From Arminella tubonensis (GTDB lineage: Bacteria; Pseudomonadota; Alphaproteobacteria; Rhizobiales; Rhizobiaceae): 64,000 nt of DNA. Under the pieces are notes generated by a model that made no database searches, was not told where the DNA came from, and saw only the letters and a program-made list of their open reading frames with translations. The position numbers were made by a program, and so were the translations under genes. This document shows positions 1-8,629 of this stretch, one piece after another (positions within the stretch are counted from its first letter, which is position 1; each line of letters begins with the position of its first letter). The stretch lies in NCBI RefSeq assembly GCF_003240585.1, contig NZ_PCDP01000001.1, positions 248,001-312,000 on the forward strand, in the 5' to 3' direction.

Positions 1-250
1 TGGCCTGCTGTATGTTCGGGACGGAGTCGGGGCCGAGGACCGGCGTATTGGTAACGGCTATCGAAGCGGTTCGCGATGCCGCCTTGGCGTCGAACTGCTC
101 ATCCCAGTTTCCGCGCTCCGGAGCATTGAGGAGGCCATCAAGCGCCGACTGCGCAAAAGCCGGGGCCGCTACAGCCGCCGCACCGAAAGTTGCGGCGGAC
201 CGCAAGAACGAGCGACGCGAGAAAGGTCCAATTTCGTTTTTCTTCGACAT
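1..250 (-). CDS. L,D-transpeptidase family protein, N-terminal part only
   Basis: Only the first 83 codons lie in the window; the gene runs off the left edge. Reading down from the ATG at 250, the protein opens with a twin-arginine signal (SRRSFL at residues 11-16), a hydrophobic Ala-rich stretch and a likely cleavage site after AFA at residue 33. I recognise the mature start (QSALDGLLNAPERG) and the TNTPVLGP segment as those of rhizobial YcbB-like L,D-transpeptidases, which make 3-3 cross-links in peptidoglycan. No catalytic domain is visible, so the family call rests on N-terminal resemblance recalled from memory. The regulator LdtR, known in Liberibacter to control an L,D-transpeptidase gene, is encoded nearby at 5605-6120. 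Confidence 0.6.
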   Translation of the reverse strand, partial: MSKKNEIGPFSRRSFLRSAATFGAAAVAAPAFAQSALDGLLNAPERGNWDEQFDAKAASRTASIAVTNTPVLGPDSVPNIQQA

Positions 251-837
251 ATTCCTACCATTCAACGCTGAGCCAACCGTCGTCCGCAGCCAAGTGAAAT
301 GGCAGCGCAAGACTCGTGCAAGATCCAAACGCAGTTCACTACCAATCCGTAGTTTTCACGCCATGCAAACCTCACGCCGGGCCATCACAATATTGCGAGC
401 CCTGAGCGCAGATGACATGAAGATTAGTCCGCTGAATGCGCCGCTTTCCGTGCCTTTTCGCTGTCATACCAATATGGCCAATTCGTGTCGCCAAGCATGA
501 AACTGCCTCCATGCATGCGACGCATCCGGATTGCCATATGGGTTGCCGAAACGCCACGACCTGCCCGAGCTAGATAGCTTTTCGACGTCTGCCGTCAATC
601 GCCGATGCGGCGCAGGCCAAGGTTGCACCGCAACATCCTGGAGACGAGTGGCAAAAAGCCCACAGGCCGGATACGCAGGGAATGCGTCCGGCGTGTGCGT
701 TGCCTTCGAAGCCGCTCACAAGGTGACAGAGGTTGCGGCTGTGAAGCTTCTTTGGCTGCGAGTATCATCGGCGTGGCTCAAACCATGCGGTCGAGAAAGT
801 CAGGCCGTACGAAACCGCAGGCCCGCCCGGGCGCGCC
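251..837. other. 587-bp intergenic region
   Basis: No convincing gene on either strand. It should hold the promoter of the leftward L,D-transpeptidase gene next to 250 and the 3' flank of the sugar ABC cassette. An imperfect hairpin with CCGG...CCGG ends lies at about 667-691 and could end cassette transcription, but it has no T-run. Short open frames here lack ribosome-binding sites and resemble nothing I know. Confidence 0.5.
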
Positions 838-1803
838 TCAGAGCCCGTTTGCTTTCAAGATTGCGGGCGCGTTTTCCTTGGTGATAGTTTCTGTCCCGAG
901 AATGATCTTCTTCTCGACCTTCTCGCCTGCCAGCACCTTAAGTGCCTGCCGCAAGCCCTCGGCGCCCGGGGTCGGATAAAGGAAAGTTGCAGCAAGTTCG
1001 CCGTTGTTCACCCACTGGACGCCCTCGTTTGGAAGTCCGTCGACGCCGAGGAAAAGAATATCCTTTTCGCGTCCGGCATCCTTGGCAGCAAGATAGGCGC
1101 CGTAGGCCATGGGGTCATTGTGACCGTAGACCATTTTGATGTCTTCGTGGTTGCGCAGGGCGGTAGCCATGATGTTGTAAGCCTGGTCCTGCTTCCAGTC
1201 TCCGGACTGCTTGTCGAGCAGGTATTTGATGCCCGGCTCTGCATCGGTGTATTTGTGGAAGCCGTCGCTACGATCGTGACTGGCCTGCGTTCCGAGACCA
1301 CCCCAAATTTCCACAACCGAACCCTTGGCCTTGCCGTTGCCGCCGAGAAGCTCGACAGCGTGCTTGCCGGCCTCTTCGCCGATCACAACATTGTCGCCTC
1401 CGATCCATTGTATGTACTTCTGTGTATCGACGTTGCGATCGAGCAGGATGACCGGAATGCCGGCGGCCGTGGCCTTTTCGACGACGCCCGTAAGACCAGC
1501 GGACTCCTTCGGCGAAACCAGGATCGCATCGACTTCCTGGCGGATGAAGTTTTCAACGTCGGCAACCTGTTTTTCAGTTCTGTCCTGACCGTCGGCGACC
1601 AGCAATTCGACGTTCGGATGTTTCTTGGCTTCTGCCTCGATATCCTTGTTGAACTGGACGCGCCAAGGTTCAGCAGTCGTTACCTGGCTGAAGCCAATGA
1701 CGTATTTGTCCTTCGCCTCTGCCAAAGACGCGTTGAATGTTGTTGGTATTGAAAAAGCGGCTGCGATCGCCACAGCTAGAAATAGTCTGCGATTTCCAAT
1801 CAT
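838..1803 (-). CDS. Sugar ABC transporter periplasmic substrate-binding protein (RbsB/YtfQ type)
   Basis: This 321-residue protein binds a sugar in the periplasm and delivers it to a carbohydrate-uptake-2 family ABC importer. It has a classic Sec signal peptide (residues 1-30, ending SLAEA). A type I periplasmic-binding fold follows, opening KYVIGFSQV, with the pentose/hexose-family segments AILVSPKESAG and IPVILLDRNVD and later GHNDPMAYGAY. Overall it looks closest to E. coli YtfQ (galactofuranose) and RbsB. It is the promoter-distal gene of a leftward cassette with an ATPase (3139) and a broken permease (1836-3142). The true substrate cannot be read from sequence. With the partner permease frameshifted, the protein may no longer support transport unless another permease substitutes. 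Confidence 0.9.
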   Translation of the reverse strand: MIGNRRLFLAVAIAAAFSIPTTFNASLAEAKDKYVIGFSQVTTAEPWRVQFNKDIEAEAKKHPNVELLVADGQDRTEKQVADVENFIRQEVDAILVSPKESAGLTGVVEKATAAGIPVILLDRNVDTQKYIQWIGGDNVVIGEEAGKHAVELLGGNGKAKGSVVEIWGGLGTQASHDRSDGFHKYTDAEPGIKYLLDKQSGDWKQDQAYNIMATALRNHEDIKMVYGHNDPMAYGAYLAAKDAGREKDILFLGVDGLPNEGVQWVNNGELAATFLYPTPGAEGLRQALKVLAGEKVEKKIILGTETITKENAPAILKANGL

Positions 1804-1835
1804 TTCTCTCTCCCATTACATTTCGATTGTTCGTC

Positions 1836-3142
1836 TTAGTCACCGTGCGGTTGCGGAACGACATTTTGGCGTGGCACGGGTTTCTCGGGCGCGTTGCGCG
1901 CGGTGAGTTGAGTGAGGAAATACAGCCCGCCGCTCGAACGCCGTTCTTGCAACAGGACGGCAATGACGATGATGGCGCCCTTCAGAACGAGCTGTGTGTT
2001 TCCATCGATATTGTTGAGTTGCAGAATGTTGCTGAGGAAGCCGAAGATCAGCACGCCGACAAGCGTGCCGATCATCGAGCCGCGGCCGCCCATGAGACTG
2101 GTGCCGCCGATCACTACGGCAGCGATGGCGTCGAGTTCCAGCCCCATCCCCGCATCGGCTTTACCCTGACGGTACTGCCGGCAAGCGCCGCCAGATAGCC
2201 GGAGATGGCGTAGACCGTTATCTTCACTGGCCAGACAGGCACTCCTGCCAGTCTGGACGCCTCCTCATTCCCGCCGATGGCGTAGATGTAGCGTCCGAAT
2301 TTCGTGAACTTCAGAACGACCCAGAACAGCAAAACGATGCCGGCAAATATGACGCCTGGAACAGGAATTATTCCGAATATCAACGAGCGCAAGACTTCGA
2401 AATTTTCTGTCGCGTTGCTGCCGGTGTAGACCGGCCACACGGCAGTGTTCTGGCCGGCGGTCAACCGCGCTATCCCGAGACCTGCGACCATCATGGCGAG
2501 CGTCACGATGAAAGGCTGCAAGCGCCCAAAGACAATTACCGCTCCGTTGATCGCGCCCAACATCATTCCAATTGCGGGAACGACCAGGAGAACCAGCAGC
2601 ACGCCTGCTTTTTCGCTGGAACTCGCCGAGACCCAGAGCACGATAAAAAATGCCGCCGCCACGGCCGCGATGAAAGCGATTTTCGAAAGGCGGGTATGAG
2701 CTTCGTCGGTTAAGTATGGGGAATTGCGTCGAAGCTTGAGAACAAAGGTGACGATACCGAGCACCAGCACGAATGACAGAAGGAATGCCGCCGGTACACC
2801 CAGCAGGTATGCCGAAGACCAACCCTCGTGGGTCAAAAGCATCGCGCAGGTGACTGAACCCAACGCAAGCACGGACCCAACCGAAAGGTCGATACCGGCG
2901 ATGAGAATGACCAACGTCATTCCGACCGCGGTAATTCCGGTGACTGAAATCTGCCTGAAGACATCCGACAGATTTCCGTAGGACAGGAATATGTTATGGC
3001 CTTTGGAAGTAATCGGCGAGGACAGCACACCGATGATTAGCAGCAGCCCCAGTCCCCAATAGAGTTTGGTGGCTTTGGCCAGGCGCGTGAGCCAGCCGGC
3101 GTTTTTTGATGATGGCATGTCATGCTCGTTTCTATCAATCAT
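1836..3142 (-). pseudogene. Sugar ABC transporter permease (RbsC/YtfT type), frameshifted
   Basis: The gene reads as a CUT2 permease from the ATG at 3142 down to about 2177: multiple membrane helices, the family segment TLVILIAGIDLSVGS, and GRYIYAIGGNEEASRLAG. After GYLAALAG the frame changes and stops at 2114. The conserved continuation (QYRQGKADAG, then GLELDAIAAVVIGGTSLMGGRGS) sits in another frame and ends at 1836. Homologues carry about four or five residues between LAAL-AG and QYRQG. Their absence plus the frame change fits a deletion of 3n+1 bases (about 13 or 16 nt) at about 2177. Upstream it overlaps the ATPase gene by 4 nt. The frameshift should truncate the last membrane helices. 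A sequencing error is less likely than for a homopolymer slip, because residues are also missing. Confidence 0.85.
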
Positions 3143-4695
3143 GCGACCGCTCCCGTGAGGGCATTCCCCAGCGGCGTTGCAAGCTCCATGATCCGCTCTT
3201 CAGAAAAATCTTTGCTCTCGACTATCCCTGCCGCCCTGCCCTCGCACATGACGAGTATGCGGTTCGACAGCGCGAGGAGTTCCGGCAACTCCGAGCTGAC
3301 CATCACCACGGCGACACCGGATTGAACAAGCGTCTTGAGAAGCTCGTAAATTTCTTCTTTGGCGCCGACGTCGATACCTCGCGTGGGCTCGTCGAGCAAA
3401 ACGACGCTCGGCCTGATCTCCAACCATTTGCCAATGACAATCTTTTGTTGATTGCCGCCGCTGAGCTTGTCTATTCCCTGATCGGGACCCGCACACTTGA
3501 CCCGCATCGCCTTGATTATTCGGTTGGCCACGGAGTCCTCACAGGCCTTGGTGACCCAACCAAGCGGCGCGATCCAAGGCAGCGATGGGAGGACGGCGTT
3601 GGAGCGGATATCTGCGTGCATCAGCAGACCCGTTCCTTTGCGATCTTCGGTCACGAAAGCGATACCGCTTGTTACCGATCCGCGGGGTGTGAGCGACGGC
3701 ACGTGCTTGCTAACCCCGCGATGGGTGATCGAGCCTGAGCGCCTGCCGAGAGCCGCACCAAAAACGAGCTCAAGCACTTCGGTACGGCCGGAGCCCAGCA
3801 ATCCGCCGATCCCGAGAATTTCGCCGGCGTGAAGATCGAAGCTCACATCGTCGACAACGCTGTGAGTTCGACCGCGCGAATTTGGCCGCTGCAGGCCCAG
3901 TTTGCGGACGGACAAGACAACCGGGTTGGCCGATACGGATGGCGCGACTTCCTGCCTCTTCACCTCACGTCCGACCATCATGCGGATCACGTCGCGCTCG
4001 CTGATTTCGCTGGAATTCCGCGTTGCAATAAAGCTACCGTCGCGCAACACCGTTATCTTGTCGGCAAGCGCAAAGACCTCGTTCATCCTGTGTGAAATAT
4101 AGATGATGGCGACGCCTTGCTGCGCGAGGTCGCGAACAAAGCTCGCAAGTCGCTGGGCCTCGGCTTCGGACAAGGCCGAGGTTGGTTCATCCAGGATGAG
4201 GACATCCGCATTTAGCGACAAAGCACGAGCGATTTCGACCAGTTGCTGTTCGCCGATCCGAAGACTTTCAACGTCGGTGCGCGGGTCGATATCGATACCG
4301 AATTTGGCAAGAATTTCTGTGCTGCGCTTTTCAATCTGAGCATAATCGATGAACAGACCGGCCCTGTGCGGCTCACGACCAAGGAAGATGTTTTCCGACA
4401 CGGCCAGGCTCGGAATGAGATTGAGTTCCTGGTGGATAATCGCGATGCCATTCAATTCTGCATCTTTGGGAGTCGCGAAATCGACGGCCTTGCCACGAAC
4501 GATCATCTGCCCGCCGCTTCGACGATGAACACCGCTCAGTATTTTCACCAGCGTTGATTTGCCGGCGCCATTTTCACCCATGATTGCGTGAATTTCGCCT
4601 GAATGAATATCCAGGTCGATGTTCCGAAGCGCGGTTACATGAGCGAAGGATTTGCTGATGCCGCGCAGGGAAACGATTAGCGACCCGCTAGCCAA
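3139..4695 (-). CDS. Sugar ABC transporter ATP-binding protein (RbsA/MglA type)
   Basis: Tandem two-domain ATPase of a CUT2 sugar importer, about 518 residues. The N-terminal domain has Walker A GENGAGKST near residue 40, a weak signature (RIGEQQLVEIARAL) and Walker B LILDEPTSAL. The C-terminal domain has a degenerate P-loop (GLLGSGRTE), the signature LSGGNQQK and Walker B VLLDEPTRGID, the asymmetry usual for this family. A GTG at 4701 lies one base from a GGGAG motif (4703-4707). A TTG at 4695 has a 7-nt spacing, so I prefer TTG. The gene ends in a 4-nt overlap with the permease. A plausible leftward promoter has -35 at 4741-4746 and -10 at 4719-4724, overlapping the GntR-side palindrome. 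Confidence 0.92.
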   Translation of the reverse strand: MASGSLIVSLRGISKSFAHVTALRNIDLDIHSGEIHAIMGENGAGKSTLVKILSGVHRRSGGQMIVRGKAVDFATPKDAELNGIAIIHQELNLIPSLAVSENIFLGREPHRAGLFIDYAQIEKRSTEILAKFGIDIDPRTDVESLRIGEQQLVEIARALSLNADVLILDEPTSALSEAEAQRLASFVRDLAQQGVAIIYISHRMNEVFALADKITVLRDGSFIATRNSSEISERDVIRMMVGREVKRQEVAPSVSANPVVLSVRKLGLQRPNSRGRTHSVVDDVSFDLHAGEILGIGGLLGSGRTEVLELVFGAALGRRSGSITHRGVSKHVPSLTPRGSVTSGIAFVTEDRKGTGLLMHADIRSNAVLPSLPWIAPLGWVTKACEDSVANRIIKAMRVKCAGPDQGIDKLSGGNQQKIVIGKWLEIRPSVVLLDEPTRGIDVGAKEEIYELLKTLVQSGVAVVMVSSELPELLALSNRILVMCEGRAAGIVESKDFSEERIMELATPLGNALTGAVA

Positions 4696-4743
4696 ATGCA
4701 CACTCCCAAAAACTTTTGTTTATATCACTTTGTTCTTAATATG

Positions 4744-4753
4744 TAACATGTTA
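4744..4753. promoter_or_regulatory. Palindrome TAACATGTTA, candidate GntR operator
   Basis: A perfect 10-bp palindrome lies in the short gap between the divergent sugar-ABC cassette and the GntR gene. It adjoins the candidate -35 (ATGTAA on the plus strand, 4741-4746) of the leftward cassette and sits just upstream of the GntR ribosome-binding site (AGGAG, 4767-4771). Placement and symmetry fit an operator for the adjacent FCD-type GntR regulator. The assignment is inference. Confidence 0.45.
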
Positions 4754-4775
4754 GGTGTTATGTATCAGGAGTCAA

Positions 4776-5510
4776 TTGGTCACAGGAACAATCTTGCAAC
4801 TGCAACCGCCGGACACACATTTCAGCGAAAAAAAGGTCGTTGCGGTCACGCGCAAGGATCAGGTCTATACGATATTACGCCAGGCGATAATTTCATCGCA
4901 ACTGTCACCCGGAGAAGCGATCCGCAAGGAAATTGTGGCAATACAGCTCGGCGTTTCCCGCACGCCGGTCAGCGACGCCATCAACCGGCTGGCCGATGAA
5001 GGCTTGGTCAAGATCTATCCGCAGGCGGGCACCTTTGTTTCAAGGCTGGTCCTGGACAAGATCGAGACGGCTCAGTTCGTTCGCGTCGCACTTGAAACGG
5101 CTGCGATCCGCCGGACCGCGGCGCAAAGCACCAAAGAGACGGTCGCCCAGATGCGCCGGAACCTGGAAGAACAGCGGGCGGCGGTGAGCAGCCGGAAACT
5201 TGAGCAGTTCTACGAACTGGACGAGGCCTTTCACGACATAATCAGCGATGCAGCCGGGCTGGTGGGCTTGCGCGAGATTGCGGCGCGCGAGCGAAGCCAG
5301 ATCGACCGGGCGAGACGCTTGCTGCTTCATTACGAGACACGGATGACCGAGACACTGGTTGAGCACGAAGCAATTATCGCAGCAATCGGAGACAGAGATG
5401 CAGACCGCGCAGCCAGAGTGCTGGAGGCGCATATTTCTCAGATGGGAAAGATGCTGCTGGACCTGCGAGATACACGGCCCGAACTCTTCGAGAAACTGGG
5501 AGAGGTATAA
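4776..5510 (+). CDS. GntR-family transcriptional regulator, FCD (FadR-like) subfamily
   Basis: DNA-binding regulator, likely of the divergent sugar transporter. The N-terminal winged helix covers KDQVYTILRQAI through GVSRTPVSDAINRLADEGLV and QAGTFVS, the standard GntR recognition region. The C-terminal all-helical FCD ligand domain contains the metal/ligand residue pattern DEAFHDII, VEHEAIIAAI and LEAHI. The start is uncertain: a GTG at 4755 has no ribosome-binding site. A TTG at 4776 follows AGGAG by 4 nt, a little close, and gives 244 residues. The ligand is probably the imported sugar or a catabolite, but nothing in the sequence specifies it. A stable hairpin follows the stop codon. Confidence 0.88.
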   Translation: MVTGTILQLQPPDTHFSEKKVVAVTRKDQVYTILRQAIISSQLSPGEAIRKEIVAIQLGVSRTPVSDAINRLADEGLVKIYPQAGTFVSRLVLDKIETAQFVRVALETAAIRRTAAQSTKETVAQMRRNLEEQRAAVSSRKLEQFYELDEAFHDIISDAAGLVGLREIAARERSQIDRARRLLLHYETRMTETLVEHEAIIAAIGDRDADRAARVLEAHISQMGKMLLDLRDTRPELFEKLGEV

Positions 5511-5519
5511 AATCAGAAG

Positions 5520-5560
5520 GCGCAGCGACGTGCATCTTGCACCGCTGCGCTCAATCTTGT
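5520..5560 (+). terminator. Hairpin terminator after the GntR gene
   Basis: Ten bases after the GntR stop there is a strong stem: GCGCAGCG (5520-5527) pairs with CGCTGCGC (5543-5550), and inside it GTGCA pairs with TGCAC around a TCT loop, with an AC bulge. A T-rich but interrupted tail (TCAATCTTGTT) follows. It lies between convergent genes (GntR and ldtR), so it may act on both strands. Confidence 0.6.
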
Positions 5561-5604
5561 TGCGTCGACAGTCTTCAGGCCATCGGGAGTAACGGTTCGC
5601 AGGC

Positions 5605-6120
5605 TTAAAGGCGGTACAAGATCTGGTCGTTCCAGAAGCGGTCGAGGCGCTGCAGGAGCTTGTTCATCTGGGTGAACTCGTCGGTGCCGATGCCGCCGAC
5701 CTTGTCGATCGAGGAGATGTGGCGTTCATAGAGCTTGGCAACGGTTTCGGCGATGTCCTGGCCGGTTTCCGTCAGGCTGATGCGGACCGAGCGACGGTCG
5801 ATGCGCGAGCGCTGATGGTTGATGAAGCCGAGGTCGACAAGCTTCTTTACGTTATAGGAAACATTCGAGCCGAGATAATAGCCGCGTGAGCGAAGTTCGC
5901 CGGCTGTCAGTTCGGAGTTGCCGATGTTGAAGAGGAGAAGAGCCTGGATGGCATTGACGTCGCTGCGGCCCTGACGGTCGAACTCATCCTTGATGACATC
6001 GAGGAGGCGGCGGTGAAGGCGCTCGACGAGGTGGAGGGATTCCATATAGAGGTCACGGATCTCTTCGACCTTGACGTCACGCGGATTAGCAGCTGCCTGC
6101 GGCTTGATTTTCGTGTTCAT
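5605..6120 (-). CDS. ldtR: MarR/winged-helix transcriptional regulator LdtR
   Basis: The 171-residue protein matches my memory of the highly conserved rhizobial LdtR. The Liberibacter orthologue activates an L,D-transpeptidase gene and affects osmotic tolerance. A helical dimerisation segment (about residues 20-45) precedes the winged helix: LTAGELRSRGYYLGSNVSYNVKKLVDLGF as helix-turn-helix, and SRIDRRSVRISLTETG as the wing with the typical D-R-R-S. The C-terminal helix completes the dimer interface. The usual partner, an L,D-transpeptidase gene, starts at 250 and reads leftward. A sugar ABC cassette now separates the two. The LdtR start at ATG 6120 is unambiguous. Confidence 0.85.
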   Translation of the reverse strand: MNTKIKPQAAANPRDVKVEEIRDLYMESLHLVERLHRRLLDVIKDEFDRQGRSDVNAIQALLLFNIGNSELTAGELRSRGYYLGSNVSYNVKKLVDLGFINHQRSRIDRRSVRISLTETGQDIAETVAKLYERHISSIDKVGGIGTDEFTQMNKLLQRLDRFWNDQILYRL

Positions 6121-6251
6121 GATGACTGCCTCACTGTTTTGTTTGGCGGTGTTGGTTTTCTTCCCGCCTTGAGTGAGACCCTATCGAATACACATAAAAT
6201 TCTACTTAAACTGCAGGCTTAACAGCACCTTACCGAAAACCCTTCGTTGTA

Positions 6252-6689
6252 TCAGGGTAAATCAACCATTACCGGCTCGCGGCGACGCCTTTTCTCCATG
6301 AAAAGCACGAGCCGGAACACGCAGTAGAGCACGGCCACGCCGGCATGCAGAATGATGATCAATGGATTGAAGCCGAAGATCGCCGGCCAGACCCCGTACA
6401 TCAGGCATTGCACCGCAGCTGCGAGCACCCAGATGACCGGTCCCCAGGATACCGTCAGCCACAGTCCGAGTGCCGCCACGGGGAAGAGGACTGCAAGTGC
6501 TGTGCTTGCAACTTTCCACTGCAGGTCGAGCAGGTCGAAGCGGGCATGGCCGTTCAGCGAATATCCCACCAGCATCGACCAATATTGCAGGCCGAACCAG
6601 AAGCACGAAATCGCGATCAGCCTCAGGAAGACAACGAACATGATGTTCGCCAGCGACCGTTTCGGAATGGTAGAAGAATCAGGTTCCAT
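6252..6689 (-). CDS. Small conserved membrane protein (DUF6163-like)
   Basis: About 145 residues with four predicted membrane helices: FVVFLRLIAISCFWFGLQYW, a central helix around STALAVLFPVAALGLWL, VIWVLAAAVQCLMYGVW, and LIIILHAGVAVLYCVFRLVLF. The C-terminus is basic and probably cytoplasmic (KRRRREP). I recall the family as one of unknown function confined to Rhizobiales, named DUF6163. I start it at the ATG at 6689 (MEPDSS); an in-frame ATG nine codons upstream is possible. It is divergent from hemB and lies upstream of ldtR on the same strand with a 131-bp gap. No function can be assigned. Confidence 0.75.
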   Translation of the reverse strand: MEPDSSTIPKRSLANIMFVVFLRLIAISCFWFGLQYWSMLVGYSLNGHARFDLLDLQWKVASTALAVLFPVAALGLWLTVSWGPVIWVLAAAVQCLMYGVWPAIFGFNPLIIILHAGVAVLYCVFRLVLFMEKRRRREPVMVDLP

Positions 6690-6930
6690 GGGCGAACCAT
6701 ACGTTCGACGCCGCAATCTCGCCAGAGCTGTCGACCGTCCTCAACTCGTACGATATCGTGATCGACATTGTGTACTCGTTGATCGAAACCGCTCCGGGCG
6801 CTCTATTTCGGCTCTCATCAAGGCAAGGGGCTGACATCTCACTGCGGCCTTTCGTCGGGTTTTGCATCGGCACGGGAGCGTGATAAGCACGGCGCCGATA
6901 CGCTATTATATCAAGAAGGACGACGGGACC

Positions 6931-7947
6931 ATGCAGGACAAGACGCACCTCGTTGACGAAATCACCGGCCATCGCCGCATGCGTCGCAACCGCAAGGCTG
7001 ACTGGACGCGCCGTCTGGTGCAGGAAAACCGCCTGACAGTCGACGATTTGATCTGGCCGATCTTTCTCATTCCCGGTACCGGCATCTCCGAACCCATTGC
7101 CGCTATGCCCGGCGTCAATCGCATGACGGTCGACAGGGCTGTCGAGGCTGCAAAGGAAGCCGCCGATCTTGGCGTCCCGGCGATAGCGACCTTCCCCAAT
7201 ATAGAGATGCACCTGCGCGACGAGACGGGTTCCAACAGCCTCGAGCGCAACAACCTGATCAATCTGGCGACTTCCGCCATCAAGAACGCTGTGCCGAATA
7301 TCGGCATCATTACCGATGTGGCGCTCGATCCCTTCACCAGCCATGGTCATGACGGCATCCTGCGCGCGGGCCAGATCGTCAACGACGAAACGGTCGAACA
7401 GGTGGCAAGGGCAGCGGTCGTTCAGGCGGCGGCCGGGGCCGACATCATCGCTCCTTCCGAGATGATGGATGGGCGCATCGGCGCGATCCGCCGCGCACTC
7501 GATGCCGCTGGCCACCAGGATGTCGGGATCATGAGCTATGCGACGAAGTTCAGTTCCGCCTTCTACGGCCCCTACCGCGAGGCGATCAGCACCGGCGGCC
7601 TGCTGAAGGGTGACAAGAAGACGTATTATATCGATCCCGCAAACGGCACCGAGGCGCTGCGCGATGCGGCGCTCGATGTCGAGGAAGGCGCCGACATGCT
7701 GATGGTGAAGCCCGGCCTCCCCTATCTCGACATCTGCTGGCGGATGAAGGAAGCCTTCGGGCTGCCGACATTCGCCTATCAGGTCTCAGGCGAGTATTCG
7801 ATGATCAAGGCTGCGGCCGCCAATGGATGGATCGATGGCGAACGGGTGATGCTCGAGACGCTGCTTGCTTTCAAGCGTGCCGGCTGCGACGGCATCCTGA
7901 CCTATTTCGCGCCCGAGGTTGCAAAGCTGCTGGCGAAAAGAGGATAA
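6931..7947 (+). CDS. hemB: Delta-aminolevulinic acid dehydratase (porphobilinogen synthase)
   Basis: Condenses two 5-aminolevulinate molecules to porphobilinogen in haem and corrinoid synthesis. The 338-residue protein carries the two Schiff-base lysine regions (YATKFSSAFYGP and MLMVKPGLPYLD). The metal-site stretch near residue 129 reads DVALDPFTSHGHDG. Aspartate or alanine stands where zinc-dependent enzymes have three cysteines, the pattern of magnesium/potassium-dependent rhizobial HemB. Start: ATG 6931 follows AAGGACGACGGGACC, a usable ribosome-binding site; an in-frame ATG 23 codons earlier lacks one and the homology. An RDD membrane protein gene follows 72 bp downstream. Confidence 0.97.
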   Translation: MQDKTHLVDEITGHRRMRRNRKADWTRRLVQENRLTVDDLIWPIFLIPGTGISEPIAAMPGVNRMTVDRAVEAAKEAADLGVPAIATFPNIEMHLRDETGSNSLERNNLINLATSAIKNAVPNIGIITDVALDPFTSHGHDGILRAGQIVNDETVEQVARAAVVQAAAGADIIAPSEMMDGRIGAIRRALDAAGHQDVGIMSYATKFSSAFYGPYREAISTGGLLKGDKKTYYIDPANGTEALRDAALDVEEGADMLMVKPGLPYLDICWRMKEAFGLPTFAYQVSGEYSMIKAAAANGWIDGERVMLETLLAFKRAGCDGILTYFAPEVAKLLAKRG

Positions 7948-8019
7948 GTTGAGCAGCACTTATTGTATTCTCTCGAGGCCCACCATATTTTTAGAAGATA
8001 TACGCAAAGGACGAAAACG

Positions 8020-8478
8020 ATGAGCTTGAACCAAAACCCGCTCTACGCGGCACCGGACGATTGGCGCGCCTACAGTGGCGTGCTCAGTCGGCGTGTCTTC
8101 GCCTTCATCCTCGACTACGTGATCATTGCGTTGCTGTGCATTCCCGCGGCAATCATCCTGTTCTTCGTGTCGATCGCGACCTTGGGGCTCGGCTTCTTTC
8201 TATATCCTGCCCTCTATGTGATCGTGGCCGGTATCTATTTCGGCCTGACGGTCGGCGGGCCGAGCCAGGCGTCTCTCGGCATGCGGGCGATGGGTATTTC
8301 GATGGCGCGTGTCGATGGACAGCGTATCGATTTCCTGACCGCGATCGTGCATCTGGCGTTGTTCTGGATCTTGAACTCGGTTCTCACGCCGCTCATTCTG
8401 CTTGTCGGCCTGTTTACGGAACGCAGCCGGCTGTTGCACGACCTGTTGATCGGCACGGTGACTGTGCGCGCGCTCTGA
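8020..8478 (+). CDS. RDD family membrane protein
   Basis: 152-residue integral membrane protein with the RDD signature: the conserved Arg in GVLSRRVFAFILDYVII, the Asp of that first helix, and the second Asp in LLHDLLIGTVTV. Three to four hydrophobic helices are visible (ILDYVIIALLCIPAAIILFF, LGLGFFLYPALYVIVAGIYF, IVHLALFWILNSVLTPLILL). The conserved SLGMRAMGI motif lies between them. RDD proteins have been linked to ion exchange, but most are uncharacterised. Start: ATG 8020 sits 9 nt after AAAGGA. The gene lies between hemB and bpt, a neighbourhood I recall from Rhizobiaceae. Confidence 0.88.
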   Translation: MSLNQNPLYAAPDDWRAYSGVLSRRVFAFILDYVIIALLCIPAAIILFFVSIATLGLGFFLYPALYVIVAGIYFGLTVGGPSQASLGMRAMGISMARVDGQRIDFLTAIVHLALFWILNSVLTPLILLVGLFTERSRLLHDLLIGTVTVRAL

Positions 8479-8629
8479 GGGCAAGTGCGCGGATTTTCGG
8501 CCGGGGACCATTCCTTCCAAATAAAGCGCGCAATGCGGATCGACCGACCCGGTCAAGCAGTTGACGTTTTCCAAACTTACGCCATGCTTGTAAGAGCATC
8601 ACGTCGAGCGAAAGGTTGATTGGCTGCAA

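Noticed and set aside
12..500. Plus-strand open frame covering the L,D-transpeptidase start
   Set aside because: It overlaps a convincing TAT signal on the minus strand and has no homology.
667..691. CCGG-ended hairpin downstream of the sugar cassette
   Set aside because: Imperfect stem with a bulge, no T-run and 145 bp from the gene end; too weak to call a terminator.
8561..8590. TTGACG box before bpt as a promoter
   Set aside because: No acceptable -10 at 16-18 nt, so not listed as a feature.
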